A stretch of DNA of 64,000 nucleotides from Catonia carolina (GCA_035578175.1 JAQMRL010000008.1:8656883-8720882), one strand, 5' to 3'; numbered from the stretch's first letter, positions 10,901-25,900 are shown. The notes: generated by a model not told the origin, from the letters alone. Numbers and translations: made by a program.

Positions 10901-13900
10901 AGTTGGTAACGTGCTCATACACACATGAAAATAATACTTTCCTTCCTATAATATATTCATATAGGCAAGAGAAAGTAAAAATAATGAGCACAAAATGAAA
11001 GACTAGTGTAGTTTAATGATTACTAAATAAATTAGTAAACTGACCGGTAAGAGTTTTGCAGAAACTGCGTTGTACTAACAATTCAAAGGTGTAACAAAAG
11101 GTTAAGGATATCTGGAGTAGGTAAGAGTTTGAAAATATGGCACAAACATCACAAAAACGTATACATTAAAAATCTATATATAATTAAGTTTATATATAGA
11201 TTTTTAATTTAATAATTAATTTAATAATTAATTTAATTTAATAACGTATACATTAAAAATCTATATATAATTAAGTTTATATATAGATTTTTAATTTATA
11301 CGTTTTTGTGATGTTTGTGCCATATTTTCAAACTCTTACCTACTCCAGATATCCTTAACCTTTTGTTACACCTTTGAATTGTTAGTACAACGCAGTTTCT
11401 GCAAAACTCTTACCGGTCAGTTTACAATTTTATTGTAATTTTGAGAGGATATCATAACGTTTTGTTGAATATATTATATAATTTCTAAAAATAAATTGAC
11501 TATTGATGCGACCGTTTCTGCAAAACTCTTACCGGTCAGTTTACAATTTTATTGTAATTTTGTGAGGATAATTATGTTCTATCATAACAATACGCGAGAT
11601 GATAAGTATGACGTTAAAAAATAATTTATTATTTATAATAATAATAATAATAATAATAAAAATAATAATAATTTATTATAGTTTTACATTTTTTGTAAAT
11701 AAATTGTTTGTATAAAATTGATTTTATGAAGAAAAAAATTATCCGCCCAACGTGGGGCTCGAACACACAACCCTGAGATTAAGAGTCTAATGCTCTACCG
11801 ACTGAGCTAGCCGAGCATGCCAACTCAAAGCAAAATTATAGCATATAAGACAGGGCAGCCGAACCGTAACATGTATACGGTGCTGCCGCCTAACGTCAAT
11901 CGGAGGAGGAGGACATTTTCCGAGATTCGATATAAAAAAACATACTAAATCGGATCCCGCGGCATTAAAATATTGAAAATAAATGTTTGCAGTTTGTTTT
12001 TAATACTGAAATGAAGACTAAATGTCGTTTAAAGTGAAACAATGTTATACTAAAGCATTGGAAACATGTTTTGATCAATAATTAAAAGAATAAAGATAAA
12101 TGTGAAATTCGATCAAAGTTGTTAGCGCTAAATAAGCAGTTCGCTTGCGCCGGCTGCGAAAACTCTTACCGGGCGCATTTCAAGCGAAATGCTTAATAAA
12201 GTTAAAGCAACTTTTATACTTTAAAGAGACACAAAATACATTCTTGTTTGAACAAACCTTATCATCACACCATGATCATGGTGTTCTTTCTCCCTTTGAT
12301 GTCGTTCTATGATCAACTTGGATTTATAATTTTCCAGTTCACTCTGATGCGATCTATTTGACTGATTAAATTGTCTCTGCAAATCTTTAATCATAGTTTC
12401 TCTCTGAAAATATTAACAATACAAATACAATTTTACATAATCCCTCATTCACAAATAAATTTTTGAAATGTATCCTGCCAACCATTAATATAAATTAGAG
12501 TATAAATGAAATTTATCACCTTACCTTTGGTTGCCTTTTAAGTTTAAGAAACTTACGCACGTTTCGGTGGTGCTAAGTTCTTCAGAGCAATATAATTAAA
12601 ATTTGGAATTGTTTCCATTCAGTCATTTAGATTAAAAATGTCTTAAATTTTACTTATAAGCTGTAATAAGTACAGCTTATACAGCTGTACTTATTACAGC
12701 TGTATAAGCTGTAAAAAGCTTATTACAGCTGTAATAAGCTGTACTTATTACAGCCAACTACTGTAATAAGTACAAACGAATACAGGAATGAAAATTTAAG
12801 ACATTTTTAATCTAAATGACTGAATGGAAATACCGTACTAAATTTTTATTTTTACTTTCTCTTGCCTATATGAATATATAGGAAGGTAAGTATTGTTTTC
12901 ATGTCGATTTTTCGAAATTGAGTTTTCACCGGATCTACACGTTTTCAGACCCCCTGAACCCAAAAAACATTGACGATTGGTCTGTGTGTGAACAGAATAT
13001 CTCAAGAACGGAACATTGTACGAACTTGTTAATTTTAAAAAACTTACACGCGTTTCAGTGGTGCTAAGTTCTTCAGAGCAATATAATTAATATTTAGAAC
13101 AGTATTTCCATTCAGTCATTTAGATTAAAAATGTCTTAAATTTTCATTCTTCTATTCGTTTGTATTTATTACAAGCTGCTGCCAACTATTGTAATAAGTA
13201 CAAACGAATACAGAACGAAAATTTAAGACATTTTTAATCTAAATGACTGAATGGAAATACTGTTCTAAATTTTAATTTTAGTAATATTGTTCTGAAAAAG
13301 GTGGTACCATCGAAACATGTGCAAGTTTTTTTTAAACTTAAAACACAACCAAAGGTAAGATAATAATTTCATTTTTTCTCTCTTTAATTCTTTATTTACA
13401 ACTGTAAAATTTTACAACAAGCAAATGTGATGATTATGATAATACTGTAAATGACATGATATGCATGAGAGGGGTAGGACCCCCATTGGTGCCTCCCCAA
13501 GAATGAATTTTTACATCAAATTAGCAGGTCTCTACTCCAGCATCTTTTAAGGTGTCTAGCAGGATTATCAGGTAAATGGAAGGTGGAAAGTGAACGCACC
13601 AGTGTGTTCTTGTGTTCGTGTGACTTGTCATGAAAGCGTTTGTATAGGTATTCAATGGAATTTTGTACAAGTGACGTTTTCAAATCTGTATGAAAGGTTT
13701 TGTTGCTAACGTAAAGAGGTGCTTTTGCTATAAGGCGTAACGTTTTTGACTGGAATGCTTGAATTCATTGCAAGTTAGAGGGTTTGGTTGAACCGTAAAT
13801 TTGGGACCCGTAGGTCCATATAGGTTTTCATATTTTAAATTTTCATTAAATTTCATTTAATTTTACATTTAATTTAATTTTAAATAACTGTAATTTTACA

Positions 13901-16900
13901 TAATTGATTGAAAATATTGCTTTCTTAGCAAGTTTAATGTTTTAAAACAATGGTAGACCCAAACGAATGAAAACATGTATTTCTAACGAAAATTTAATTT
14001 CGAGAATGTTCTACAAAAACAAAACTTTTCTTACCAATATTTCATACAAGGCAAAAAGGAAGTAAAAATTAAAAATGGATCTGAAAATGAAACAGGCATT
14101 CGTATTTGAACTCTAAAACATTAAGAAGCCAAACTGGAAGAATTTCACGTACCAATAATAAACGTAAATCATAAAATAAAAATATACCTTAAAAGGCATC
14201 CTGCACTCTTTTAAAATGAATCAAAAATTACAAACACTAAAAGAATATAGAATGCCTTACAAGAGACAAACCATCTTTCTACTGATACACCTACAATAGT
14301 TGTGATGTTTAAGTACGCACAGGGTCATGTGGCACTTGTTAATGCATACATTTATGCGCAGACATGACAATTATGAATTTGTACCAACATCGTTTTGACA
14401 CAAATATGACTATTTTAACAATGAACTTCACACCTGATTATATCTTTAGAACTCGATCGATTTCTAATTAGAATGTAAATTTACTAAATTTTTCATCAAA
14501 TGAAAATCGGTATACTTTTGTTTTTACTCGTGTATTTAAATCTGAATTTCCATCAAATCAAAAAATACAAATTTAAAACCTCGTTTATCCAGCCCTCATT
14601 AAACCAGATCAGAATTGTAGATTTTTTTACTTTCTCTTGCCTATATAAATATATAGGAAGGAAAGTATTGTTTTCATGTCGATTTTTTGAAATAGAGTTT
14701 TCACCGGATCTACACGTTTTCAAATCCCCTGAACCCAAAAAACATGGTTTTAGCGATTGGTCTATATGTTAGTGAACAGAATATCTCAAGAACGGAACAT
14801 CGTATGAACTTGAAACTTAGGTTAGATACCACTAGAGGACCCAACACGAACATTTTCAGCAAAATCGGTCAACCGGAAGTAGTAATTTATTCCTGTAATT
14901 TTTCACTTTTTTGCAAGTTTCTCAAAATGGCTCATACAATTTTTTTTAAATCGTCTCATTTACTACATTTTTATGCTCTACAAGATAGGGTAGGCGCCAT
15001 GTCTGCTGAAATTCTTGGTGAGGCTGTTTTCTCATAATTTTTTTTTTTAAAGATTGTAACTTAAAATTCTACAACTTTTATTTCAAACTTTTTTTGTGTA
15101 ACGCTTAATTTAGCAGTAATTAACAATTTTATGTTTTTTCTCAAGAAATCGTGTAAAAAATCAATATTTTAAAGATTTCAGCCTTAGTATGCATTTTACG
15201 ACACAAAAGTTTAATCAAATTTATAGGAAATTAAAAGATGTACAACTTTTATTTAGAACATTTTTCACTACAGAGCCTAGTTTAGCATGAACAAGTGATT
15301 TTCCGTATTTTTAAGCTAAACTGAGGTTGATTTTCACTTTACATCTTTCACTCATGATTAAAATAAGATTGTGTTTTTTGAGGTTAGTTTTTTTATTTAT
15401 TGCTAATGTTTTTTTATTAATGTTAGGTTATATTTTTAATTATTTGCATTGGCAAGAGAAAGTTATGTGAGTGTTTCACACCAGATTTTTGAATGTCTTC
15501 TACTAAACAATTCTATGTAATTTTGTTACAAAACATACATTTTTATCGTAATAAATGATAAGTCTGCTTATTTAAAGATTTGTTTTGCTTATACCCGGAT
15601 TTTTAATTTTCCGGATAGCCTTTGGTCTCTGTTAGCCTGGATAAACGAGGTTGTACTGTACAGTAAATTCTCGATTATTTGCAGTAATAACTGCTCCAGT
15701 ATTCATGGATAATCTGTCAATACCAAAAAACATCAAAATTAACCCTTCATGGACTATTAACGGTATATCTGCCAAAAATCTTTCCCGCAGGTTGTTTTGC
15801 GGATATATGAGGTGTGGCTATTAAATAACGAGACTGACGTTGTAAAAAATTTTATTTTTGTTTTATACATAACCACTTAATTGTCACCTTCAATATACAC
15901 TCCTTCTCTATCCCTACAACGCTCCATGCGAATTTTCCATGATTGGAAACAGTGCTGGAAGTCATCTTCTGTCAGCTGTTTCAGGACACATGCCGCTTTC
16001 TCTTTTACAGCTTACACAGACTCAAATCTTGTCCCTTTTTAATGCAGATTTCACCTTACGGAACAGGTAGAAGTCACATGGAGCAAGATCTGGTGAATAA
16101 GGTGGATGTTTTAACACAGATGCTGTACTTGGCTACGAACCTCTTGTCAGATAACGCAAAATGAGCTAGCGCATTGTCTTGGTGGAGAAACCATGATTTA
16201 TCCTTCCACAATTCGAGGCGTTTTTCCTTGCTCTTTGATGTAATTTTAGAAAGTACATCAAGGTAGTAATATTGATTAATTGTTTGACCTTCAGGAACCC
16301 AGTGAAGGTAAACAATCCCATGGCTATCAAAAAAAAACAATCATCATTGCTTTAAATTTTGACTTGCTCATTTGAGCTTTTTTGGCTCTCAGTGAAATTC
16401 GGCCGTTCCAGTGCATAGATTGGCACTTCGTTTCCGAATCATAAGTAAAAACCACATTTCATCACATGTTATCATCTTCTACCTGTTCCCTAAGGTGAAA
16501 TCTGCATTAAAAGGGACAAGATTTGAGTCTGTGGAAGCTGTAAAAGAGTAAGCGGCGCATGTCTTGAAGGAGATGACAGAAGATGACTTCCAGCACTGTT
16601 TCCAACAATGGACAATTCGCATGGAGCGTTGTAGGGATAAAGAAGGAGTGTACATTGAAGGTGACAATAAGTGAGTATATACAAAATTAAAATAAAATTT
16701 TGTACAATGTCAGTCTCGTTATTTAACAGCCACATCTTGTATCCCCACACAGTTTTGAATGGTTGTGGTTGTATACAAAAGTATAATGAATACTTATTGT
16801 AAAGATGGTTCATCACCATCTTCCAGCTTGTTTCTTCGAATTCACTTGCCCTACCAAAAAATCTTCTTAAAATAAACTTCTACTATCTAACTGACTAAAT

Positions 16901-19900
16901 TTTCAAGTCACTGAAGTTAAAGAGTGTAATAAAAACAAAGAATTCTATTTTATATAATGAATTTATATAATAAATTTCACTAACCTTCCTTTTTAACTGC
17001 ATTAACTTTTATTTTCACTTACACGTGTTTCGGTGGATCCACCATCATCAGAGTAAATAATATATAACTGAAGATGTATCATCTTCTGTAGATTTTTAAT
17101 TAAAAAAGTTTTTAATTTCAATTATATGTTATTTACTCTGATGATGGTGGATCCACCGAAACACGTGTAAGTGACAAATAAAAGTTGACGCAGTTAAAAA
17201 GGAAGGTTAGTGAAATTTATTATATAAATTCATTATATAAAATAGAATTAATTTCAAACTGCAGGATGCATTATAAGGATTTATTTTTGAAAAACAAAGA
17301 AATTACCTCTTCTTTTTCAATTCTTAATGCCTTTTTATCAGCTTGAAAACCAGCTTCCATTCGTGATTTTTCCTCTGAAAGCGTTGCAAGTGATTGCATT
17401 AAGGTAGCTAGCTGTTTCTGTAATTGTTCGACAGATTCACCATTATTCTCACAGTTACTGCTATCAATATCGGAAGTGTTTGCTGAAACAGCTGCTAAGG
17501 ATGTAGTCGATGATGACGATAAAGAAGTATTGGCGACATCATTAGTGTCCTTAATTTCTTCTTCCTGAAATCATATTATAAACCTTACTCATAATATAAT
17601 CATAATACTGGGTGATTCATTTAAAAGTAGCCCGCCACTCGAGTAATTTAATTTATAGCCGCTCGAGTAATTTTCATATGCTGTATTGGCAGCACTGATC
17701 ACGATGTGATCGACTGGCCTTTATAGTACAATTTATATTATTATAGAGTACAATTTTTTTCAGCAACATAGTGCAACAAGTCACATGTCTCGCCAGTCCC
17801 TATCTCATATCAATCAGGCTTTTCCCATGCGAGTTGTTAGTAAAGATTTGTGGCCTCCTCGTTCACCCGATTTGAGTATGTGCGATTTTTTTCTATGGGG
17901 TTATTTAAAAGAAACTGTTTACCAAACAAACCCCAGGAGTATACATGAGCTAGAGAATAACATCGTGGCAGCCATTCAAGCTATAGACATTTCCATATTG
18001 CGTCGTGTGTGCATTAATAACATTGAACGAGCGCAAAAATGTGTAAGCGTTCAAGGACGCCACTTTCAGCATCTACTGTAAAGGTGAAGTTGAAACTTGT
18101 ATATAAATTTTAAATAAATACGTAAAATTATATATTAAGTAATTCTATTTATTCATTTACAATTTGAATCCAATTGAGTGCCAAATGCCGCTGTTAAATG
18201 CAGTGGGCTACTTTTAAATGAATCACCCTGTATAATATAAACCTTACCTCATGCAGATCACTATTTAAAGAGCTGCAATTGCTCACAGTTCCTTCTTTGT
18301 ACATTTTTGAAGTGATAATGTATGTTAAGAAAAATACGATATTACAGAATTTAGATGTTCACAACCACTACACAAGAAACAGAATCGATTATAATGTTGC
18401 TAATCACAACACTAAATTGTTTGAACAAAAAACCAACTTATGCAGGTAGAAAATACATCAATAAATTGCCACTAGGTTTAAAAAGTTGTGACAATTAAGT
18501 CATTTAAATAAAAAGCTGAAACAATATTTGATTGATGACATATTTTACAGTGTTCACGAATTCCTTTCTAAATAGTTTTTGGTTGAAAAGTATTTAACTT
18601 ATAATTAAACAAATATTGTTTTGTTGTTTGTTTAGGTCATCAGCCAAAAGGCTGGTTTGAACCTCTAGAGGTTTTACTAAGTAAAACGAGGAGTGAGGTG
18701 GTTTACCATTGCCTTCCTCACTGAGTGGAAAAGTACGCTTATCAGCATGCCGAGCCCTCTGAAAAGCACATATTTTCCACTCTGCAAATGACACCTTCAC
18801 TTCATTCACCACAGGGTCTGGCTGTATAATGAAATTCATTACTTTCAGATAAGATAACTCTGATTAGTGTCTTTTACACCTCTACCTCTTCTGTTCTTAA
18901 ATGATTCAGTCATTTAATTGGCTGACCATGTGATAAGAAACATTAGCCCTGCAACTAACAGATCGAGTGTAAATAATTTGACACTCCACCTGTCTGTTAT
19001 GGGCAGAAAATATTGTTTACCATTTGATAAAAAGGGGTTCATGACAAGCCTACTGAGTTACGCAGTAGCAGGAAAAAATTATTGGTAAGTGATGAATTTA
19101 TCATTGTGTTTGACTTTTTAATTTTGTGTGATATTTGATACAATGGGGTTCATGACAAGCCTACTGAAGTAAGCAATAGCAGAAACAAATTTTTGGAGTT
19201 AAGTGATGAATTCATCAGTTTTATCTTGACATGTCCTATACTCCCTTTGGAGTCGCCTGGATGCAAAAAATATTTATATAAATGAAAAATGTATTGCTCG
19301 AGTCAGAGCTCCGTGTAGTTGTTGTGGAATGGAGTGCGTGCGTTGTTATAGTAATGGGAGAATGAATGAGTGTTAGTAGTTGTATAATGCGGTAATCAAA
19401 TTTTAGTATGATTCCTACATTCTGCTTAAATTCGTTAGGGCGGTTGAATCTAATACAACCAGGAAACAAAAGACGCGATGTGGCTTCGACGCGCACATTA
19501 GGCGTAATGCTAGGCTCGTTAATGAATAGGTAAGTTTGGATATTGGATAGGAACATACACATGGGATAAAACTGCAATTAGTAATAATTTTAGCAGTACT
19601 TACGTAATTTTGAGTGCGTAAGTTTCCCAGGATGCTTCGATTAGGTAATGCCGTTGTACGAAGACACTAAACTGTTTGATAAGATCTGTACAGATTTCAC
19701 ACAATAAACAAGTCACCAAAGGCACGTTAACAATAGAAATGAAGCACTGCTAATACTTGAGTAATTACAGTTTAGGAAAACGGTTTGCAGGTTCACAACA
19801 CGGGGTAACACAATTTCACAAGGTTCGGTAATCAGTTGAATAAAAAACACAACATGAATAGTTCGTTGGTTAATTGTACGCACGTTTTACACAGAATAGC

Positions 19901-22900
19901 TCGTTATTTGGGGCCGTAATTACAAGTATTAACGGCAACATGGTATTGGAATGTCCAATGCGTTACATGAAAAGACGTCAGCACAAGCGGGCTGAGAGCG
20001 TCTGTTTAGACCGTGGTGCACTACACGACCGGCACGTTCGAGAGTTTTACTTGCAGTGAGAGAGAATCAGGAAGGAAGGAGCAATGGCAAAATGAGAGCA
20101 AGAAATTAGTCGAATTTTGCTATTGGCGGAGAGCGGGGCACGTGAGCGAGGATCACACATGCGTAGAACTAATTAGTACAGTAATCAATACGAAATCAAT
20201 ATTAGAGATTTAATCGAGCGGGAAGATCATATTCTAGAATGATCGACGGCGCGGGGTATTTGAACTTATTGTAATACTGAACAGTAGTATTTCACAGCTG
20301 ATGCATTTGTAGTAGTAGCGTGTACTAACTGGACTAAAAAAATATTCTTATCATCCAGCGAATTAATTTAACAAATACCTACCGGGTTATTAACTTGTTC
20401 ACATTCATAATATTTAACTTACCAATTTATATCAAAATATGTAAATAAATAAATGTAATAAAAACAAATAAATATGTTAAATATGGAAAGTTTGAAAACA
20501 ATGTTTTGTGTCAAGAGTAATTTAACAATTGTTCTCCCAGCATGAATCACTCATTTATTATACCTCACCCGTACCCCTCACCCCGCAACTACACGGAGCT
20601 TGGAACCGCCGCACAATACAAGGCATATTTTTTTTATTGAGAGTTTTAGTATATTTTTACCTTATTTTCCACATAATCACCATTCAGTTTTTACCTCGTA
20701 CATAGATCTTGGCTGTAATTAAAAGCATCTGAAATTCATTTGTAGCTGAATACTGAATATTATTTTTAGAACATATTTCTTCAAAACACTAACATTAAAG
20801 ATAAATACACTAACTTTATCTTAATCGTTTATAAAAACACTAACCCTAAATGCATTCTTTAGTTTTTTATATTGACAGGTATTGGTTAGAATATTTTATT
20901 ACAGTATTTTAAATGTTAATTTACGCCTTGAAAAAGTGAGTAATTTTTTGTTGTTTCTTGTGTTGGAATAAAGTAATACTTTCAAAAAATGTTCCAAATT
21001 TATTTAAATTTAAAAAATACTGTCAGGCACTTCATCCTTGGGCTGTAGCCCAAGCCTAATTATTTTAAATGACTGTAGAATCTCGTCATCGGAAGGTTTT
21101 CTCTCCTGCAGCTGGTCTTCGCAGTTATCATCATCATCATCATCATCATCATCTTCTTCTTCATCATCTCGGTTAGCGGACTTACTAACACCATGAAGTA
21201 TGCCGTCATCGTTCAGAAAATCACTAACAGTTCTCTGTTCATCAACCATGATAAAATTCTCTAGAGTAACTTCGTTACTGACGTTTCACGTTGACGGAAG
21301 TCAAAAGAATCTACCTTAAAACTCACAGAGAAATCATAATACAGGGTGTCACTTCGTACTTATTGGATAACACTATCTACTTATATCAAGCCGGCCGCAG
21401 TGGCGTAGTTGGTAACGTGCTCGCCTTTCATCATGCGGTCTTGGGTTCGAATCCCATTCAGGCACGGCATATTTTCATACGTTACAAAAATTCATTTCAT
21501 TCTTCACCATCTGCATTAGCAGTAATTGCATAACAGTCGGACGTTAAACAAAAAAAAAAAAAAAAAAAAAAAAAACTTATATCAAGGTACTTATTCGTTA
21601 AAATCGAGGTAAATTTACATGTAGTTTAATTATAATATCACGATGCAGTAAAAAAATTCGTATAATCAAGGTTTTCATTATAACAAAGTCTGCTATGACT
21701 AAATTCGACTGTATTTACATTTAATATTATTTTATCAAACATCCTATGTAGGATTTTTAAACACCCATATTATTTAAAATTGAAATATATTTTTCTAAAT
21801 ACCAGAATACGGTAACATAAAACACTTACCAATGTTTATAGCGCTTTCATGTATCTTGTACACATCTTCAGTAAATTAAAATTTATTTTACGTCAAAATT
21901 TAAAACTTCCTGCTCCTACCATGGTAGATAAGGAATAGTCGATTCTTATATTTAAAACAGTCTTGCCAACTTGATCAGTTGATCATCATATTCAATCTGT
22001 GTGTTCATTAATTTTTCCCTATTATTGTATTTATAAGTATAATATTTTTCCAAAATTTCAATTTCATTTTGTCTGTGATTTATTTCTAATATTTCTAGAT
22101 TATTTTTTATATTCGACATATTATGGTTATTTTTGATCATGTGTTCAGTTACATTGGAGACTTTTCAATTTTCTTTTTTATAGTTTGAATAGTGTTCTGT
22201 AAACCGTTTTTTAAAAGATCTGGTGGTTTTACCTATATATATTTCACTACATTCATTACATTTAATTTTATAAATTCCACATGAATTAAATTGATTATTT
22301 TCTTTTTTTATCATTTACATTCATATTAATATTATGTTTTTGTAAAATAAATTTTATAGGAAACTGGGGTTTATATGCATAAATATTGGTAAGTGTTTTA
22401 TGTTACCGTATTCTGGTGGTTAGAAATATATATTTCAATTTAATATTATTTATGTTTATAAATATCATATTTTTTATATGTTCAGTAATTATATTGAAAG
22501 TTTTGTATGGTAATTGTGAATATAAACTGAAATGCATGCCGTTTAAGTTTACATGAACATTGTACAATTATATTTGTCTGTAAATTTCTAAAAAAAAACC
22601 CACGCACTTGGGGAGTAACCCCTAATAGAATATTAACAGATTAGAGTTAATTTTACCGATAATTAAATTCATACTATTGCATTTTTGTACCACTGACACA
22701 TTATTAAATAAATCGCAAACATGATAGACATACCTGTTCAGTTACAGAACTTCTAGCAGACCTGTTTTCACTTTCGGGAGTTTTACTGACATTTCCAGTA
22801 GCACCAACTGATCCAAGACTTAATACTTTCAAACTGGTTTCTAATGTTTTTTTCTCTTTTAATAATCCTTTATGAGCAACAACTAAATCTATTACAAAAG

Positions 22901-25900
22901 AAATACAATCAAATTAGAAAATAATTTACAAAAAAATGATAAAATATATTGTGACACTTATTGCTAAGGTCCGTTTCGGGATCTAGGTCATTAAATAATT
23001 AATACGCTAAAGTTTACAATTACAAATATTTATTACACTAAAAGATTTGCAAAATAAATAATAAACTAATTACAATGAAGTGATACAATAAATAACTTAA
23101 TAATTTACTTAAAATAAATAATAAACAATAAATAACTTAGTAATTTACTTGATTCTGTCATGAGGCAGAAGAGAAGGCTGAGCACATTTTATGCAGTTGC
23201 AAGGTGGTTGGCTGCAAAAGAAGAGCGCTGATGGGTAAGGACGTGTTAACACCTTCTCAGGTAAGTGCACTAGATCCTAGGCAGATCCTGCGCTTTATTG
23301 AAAGTGTGGGTCTTGCATAAATAAGGAATAGGGGCAATCACAAAAGATCTTTTAGGTCGCGGTGAGGAGGGGCTGCAGAAGCCTGAACGCCCTGGTTGTA
23401 AAGTAAGTAAGTAAGTAGTAATTTACTTAGCACTACTTATAATCAATTTTATTGAATACACATACAAAATGAAAACTGAATTTAATACAGATACACATTA
23501 ACTTTTCACAATACACCCACACAAACAAAGACAGTATAACAATCGTTGACCAACACAATGCTCGGAACTGTTAACCTGAATAACGCCCAACAGTAACTCA
23601 CCAAGGATCAAACGAATACTAACTCTGACCACGCTCGGAGGTCTCTTTTACACTCATTCAAAAAGATCATTCTAGTAAAGCAGGGTAAGTACAAAAAATA
23701 ACCCTTTATAAGTGAGTGCTAGAAAAATCCATTGTAAACAAGTCAACAATAGGTGTTTTGAAAATGGAAGTTGTTACAGGTCTCTTTCACAAATAGTTGC
23801 ACACAATACCCGACCTTTTATCATATACAATAGCGCAGTCCTATTAAATAATTTTTATGAATAGGCATACCTTTATTGTCATTATTGTCCTATTGTCACT
23901 TATTGTTACTAACGGGTGATTCAAAAAGAGCGCCGGTTTTTAAACGGCTGGTAAATTTTTGTTTATCGGTTGGCAACATTGTTAGACCTCATTTCTATTT
24001 CGGAGAACATCCCGATTGACGATTCAGTTGTAGTTTCTCTTGTTCGCAGTGTAGTACTCTCGCAGTCTGTGTCTAACCATGGAGAAGTTTACTATTGCAC
24101 AACGAGTGTTAATCGTCAAAACATTTTACCAGAGTGGAGAGAGTTATGCGGCTACTGTCAGGCGACTTCGCGGTACTCTAGGACGTAATGAAGCACCGAA
24201 GAATCAACAGTTCGCAGGCTCATGAAAAAGTTTTTTGAGACGGGTTCAACAGTCGACCTTAAAAGTTCTGGACGTCGTCGTTCTGGCCGAACTGAGCAGA
24301 ACGTTGCGTTGGTTCGTGACAGTGTGGCTGTTAGCCCAGCAAAATCAATACGTCGCCGTTCTCAACAATTGGGTTTACGATGTTCTTCTGTACGGAGAAT
24401 TCTTCGGTACGATCTCCAATATCACCCTTATAAAATGTTGTTGCTCCGTGAACGGTTCCAGGATCGCATCATTTCTCGTAATTCCGACCATCAATGGCCA
24501 CCAAGGTCGTGTGACTTGACGCCTTGTGACTTTCATCTTTGGGGTCATCTGAAGTCATTGGTGTATGCCAATAAACCCCGAAACATCAATGACTTGAAGG
24601 AGGAAATTCGACGGGTTATCGGGCAAATGGAAGTCGAAACTTGTCGTGCAGTAATATCCAATTTCATGGACAGAGTTGATGCGTGCCAGCGCAGTAGAGG
24701 AGGACACATGCATGACATCATTTTTCATACATGAAATCGGAAGGTAAGATGAACTTGTTGATGTATTTATTTTCAGTTTTTCAATAAAATAAATCTCTTA
24801 ATTTGATATATCAAAACCGGCGCTCTTTTTGAATCACCCTATATTATCCTCTCTTACTATTTTCATGAATGAAATTCTAGAACCTTCGCAAAACATGTCT
24901 TTTCGATATTGTCACATTATTGTAACATTGTACAGTGATATTCTAGAAATTTGCCCTCACAGTCAAGTAGAATGTTAAATTATTTGCACTCCGTTAGTTC
25001 CATGGCCACTCATTTTATTGAATTAATTTCCATAAAATAAAATTATTTTAGAAATGTTTCTTTGTATTACAAACGCACATAATGTTAAAATAATTTTTAT
25101 TGTAATTAAAATTATTATTATATACATGTGTAAATTTAATGTTACGAGGCGTGTTCAGAATTGCAATTTTATTCATAAAATAAAAACATGCCCAAAACAG
25201 GCAGGTGGAGTGTTATTTTAATTGCACTCTATCTGTTTGGTCAGGGCTAAAAAAAATAGTTCTGTTTCTTATCACATAGTCAGCCACTTATATGACTTAA
25301 CTATTTAAGAACAGAAGAGGTAAAAGTGTAAAAGACACTAGTCAGAGTTATTTCCTCTGAGAGTAATGAATTTCACTATGCAGCCAGACCCTGTGGTGAA
25401 TGAAGTGAAGGTGTCATTTGCAGGGTGGAAAGTGAGTGCTTTTCGGAGGGCCTGGCATGCTGATAAGCATACTCTTTCAACTCTGTGAGGAAGGCAATGG
25501 TAAACCACCTTACTCCTCGTTTTTACTTAGTAAAACCTCTAGAGGTTCAAACCAGCCTTTCGGCTGTTGACCTAAACAACAACAAAATAAAAACAAATTA
25601 TAAAATGAACATTTAACATTATTTACTGGTTTCACATACCTTAATGTCACAATCAGCTTCTCATCTAGTTTAATACTATTCCGAAAATTAGAATCTACTT
25701 TTGTAATCCTATGCTAAATGAACTTACTAAATAATCAAAACTTATAGGACTCATGCTAGTAAAATTACAATACTTGTTAGGGTACTGTTTTAATTCACTT
25801 AAAAGTGAACTAGTATTATTATTATTATTATTATCGTAATTTATACATTGATTAAAAGAGTGCACCAAATACTTCCGCCTTGATGATTTTGATTGTAGAA

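Larger units (their letters stand above)
16943..17289. mobile_element. Short Penelope-like fold-back unit with 12 bp target duplication
   Basis: A 347 bp unit flanked by AAAAACAAAGAA (16931-16942 and 17290-17301). It consists of two inverted arms, each with a hammerhead, meeting at 'actgaagatgtatcatcttc', plus the terminal text GCATTATAAGGATTTATTTT. There is no ORF. The right duplication lies 5 nt from the splice donor of the 17307-17564 exon. Confidence 0.85.
21778..22440 (-). mobile_element. Second Penelope-like family, 3' fragment with inverted ends
   Basis: The text GTTACCGTATTCTGGTGGTT at about 22402 and its inverse (accagaatacggtaac) at about 21801 bracket the fragment. Between them the minus strand encodes a GIY-YIG endonuclease tail, and a hammerhead of separate sequence lies at 21835-21875. 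A further terminal piece is at 26130-26175. Confidence 0.75.

Noticed and set aside
12548..12590. Hammerhead in the left arm of the 12532-12840 repeat
   Set aside because: CTGAAGA and GAAAC are present, but the stem II strands are not complementary, so the fold is not supported.
18247..18290. Firm call of an extra GCC1 exon
   Set aside because: Good donor but no acceptor in the needed phase; skipping it keeps a clean frame. Kept only as a low-confidence candidate.
19236..20213. Overlapping small ORFs (113, 61 and 66 codons)
   Set aside because: No shared frame, domain or splice signals; probably the interior of a dead element.
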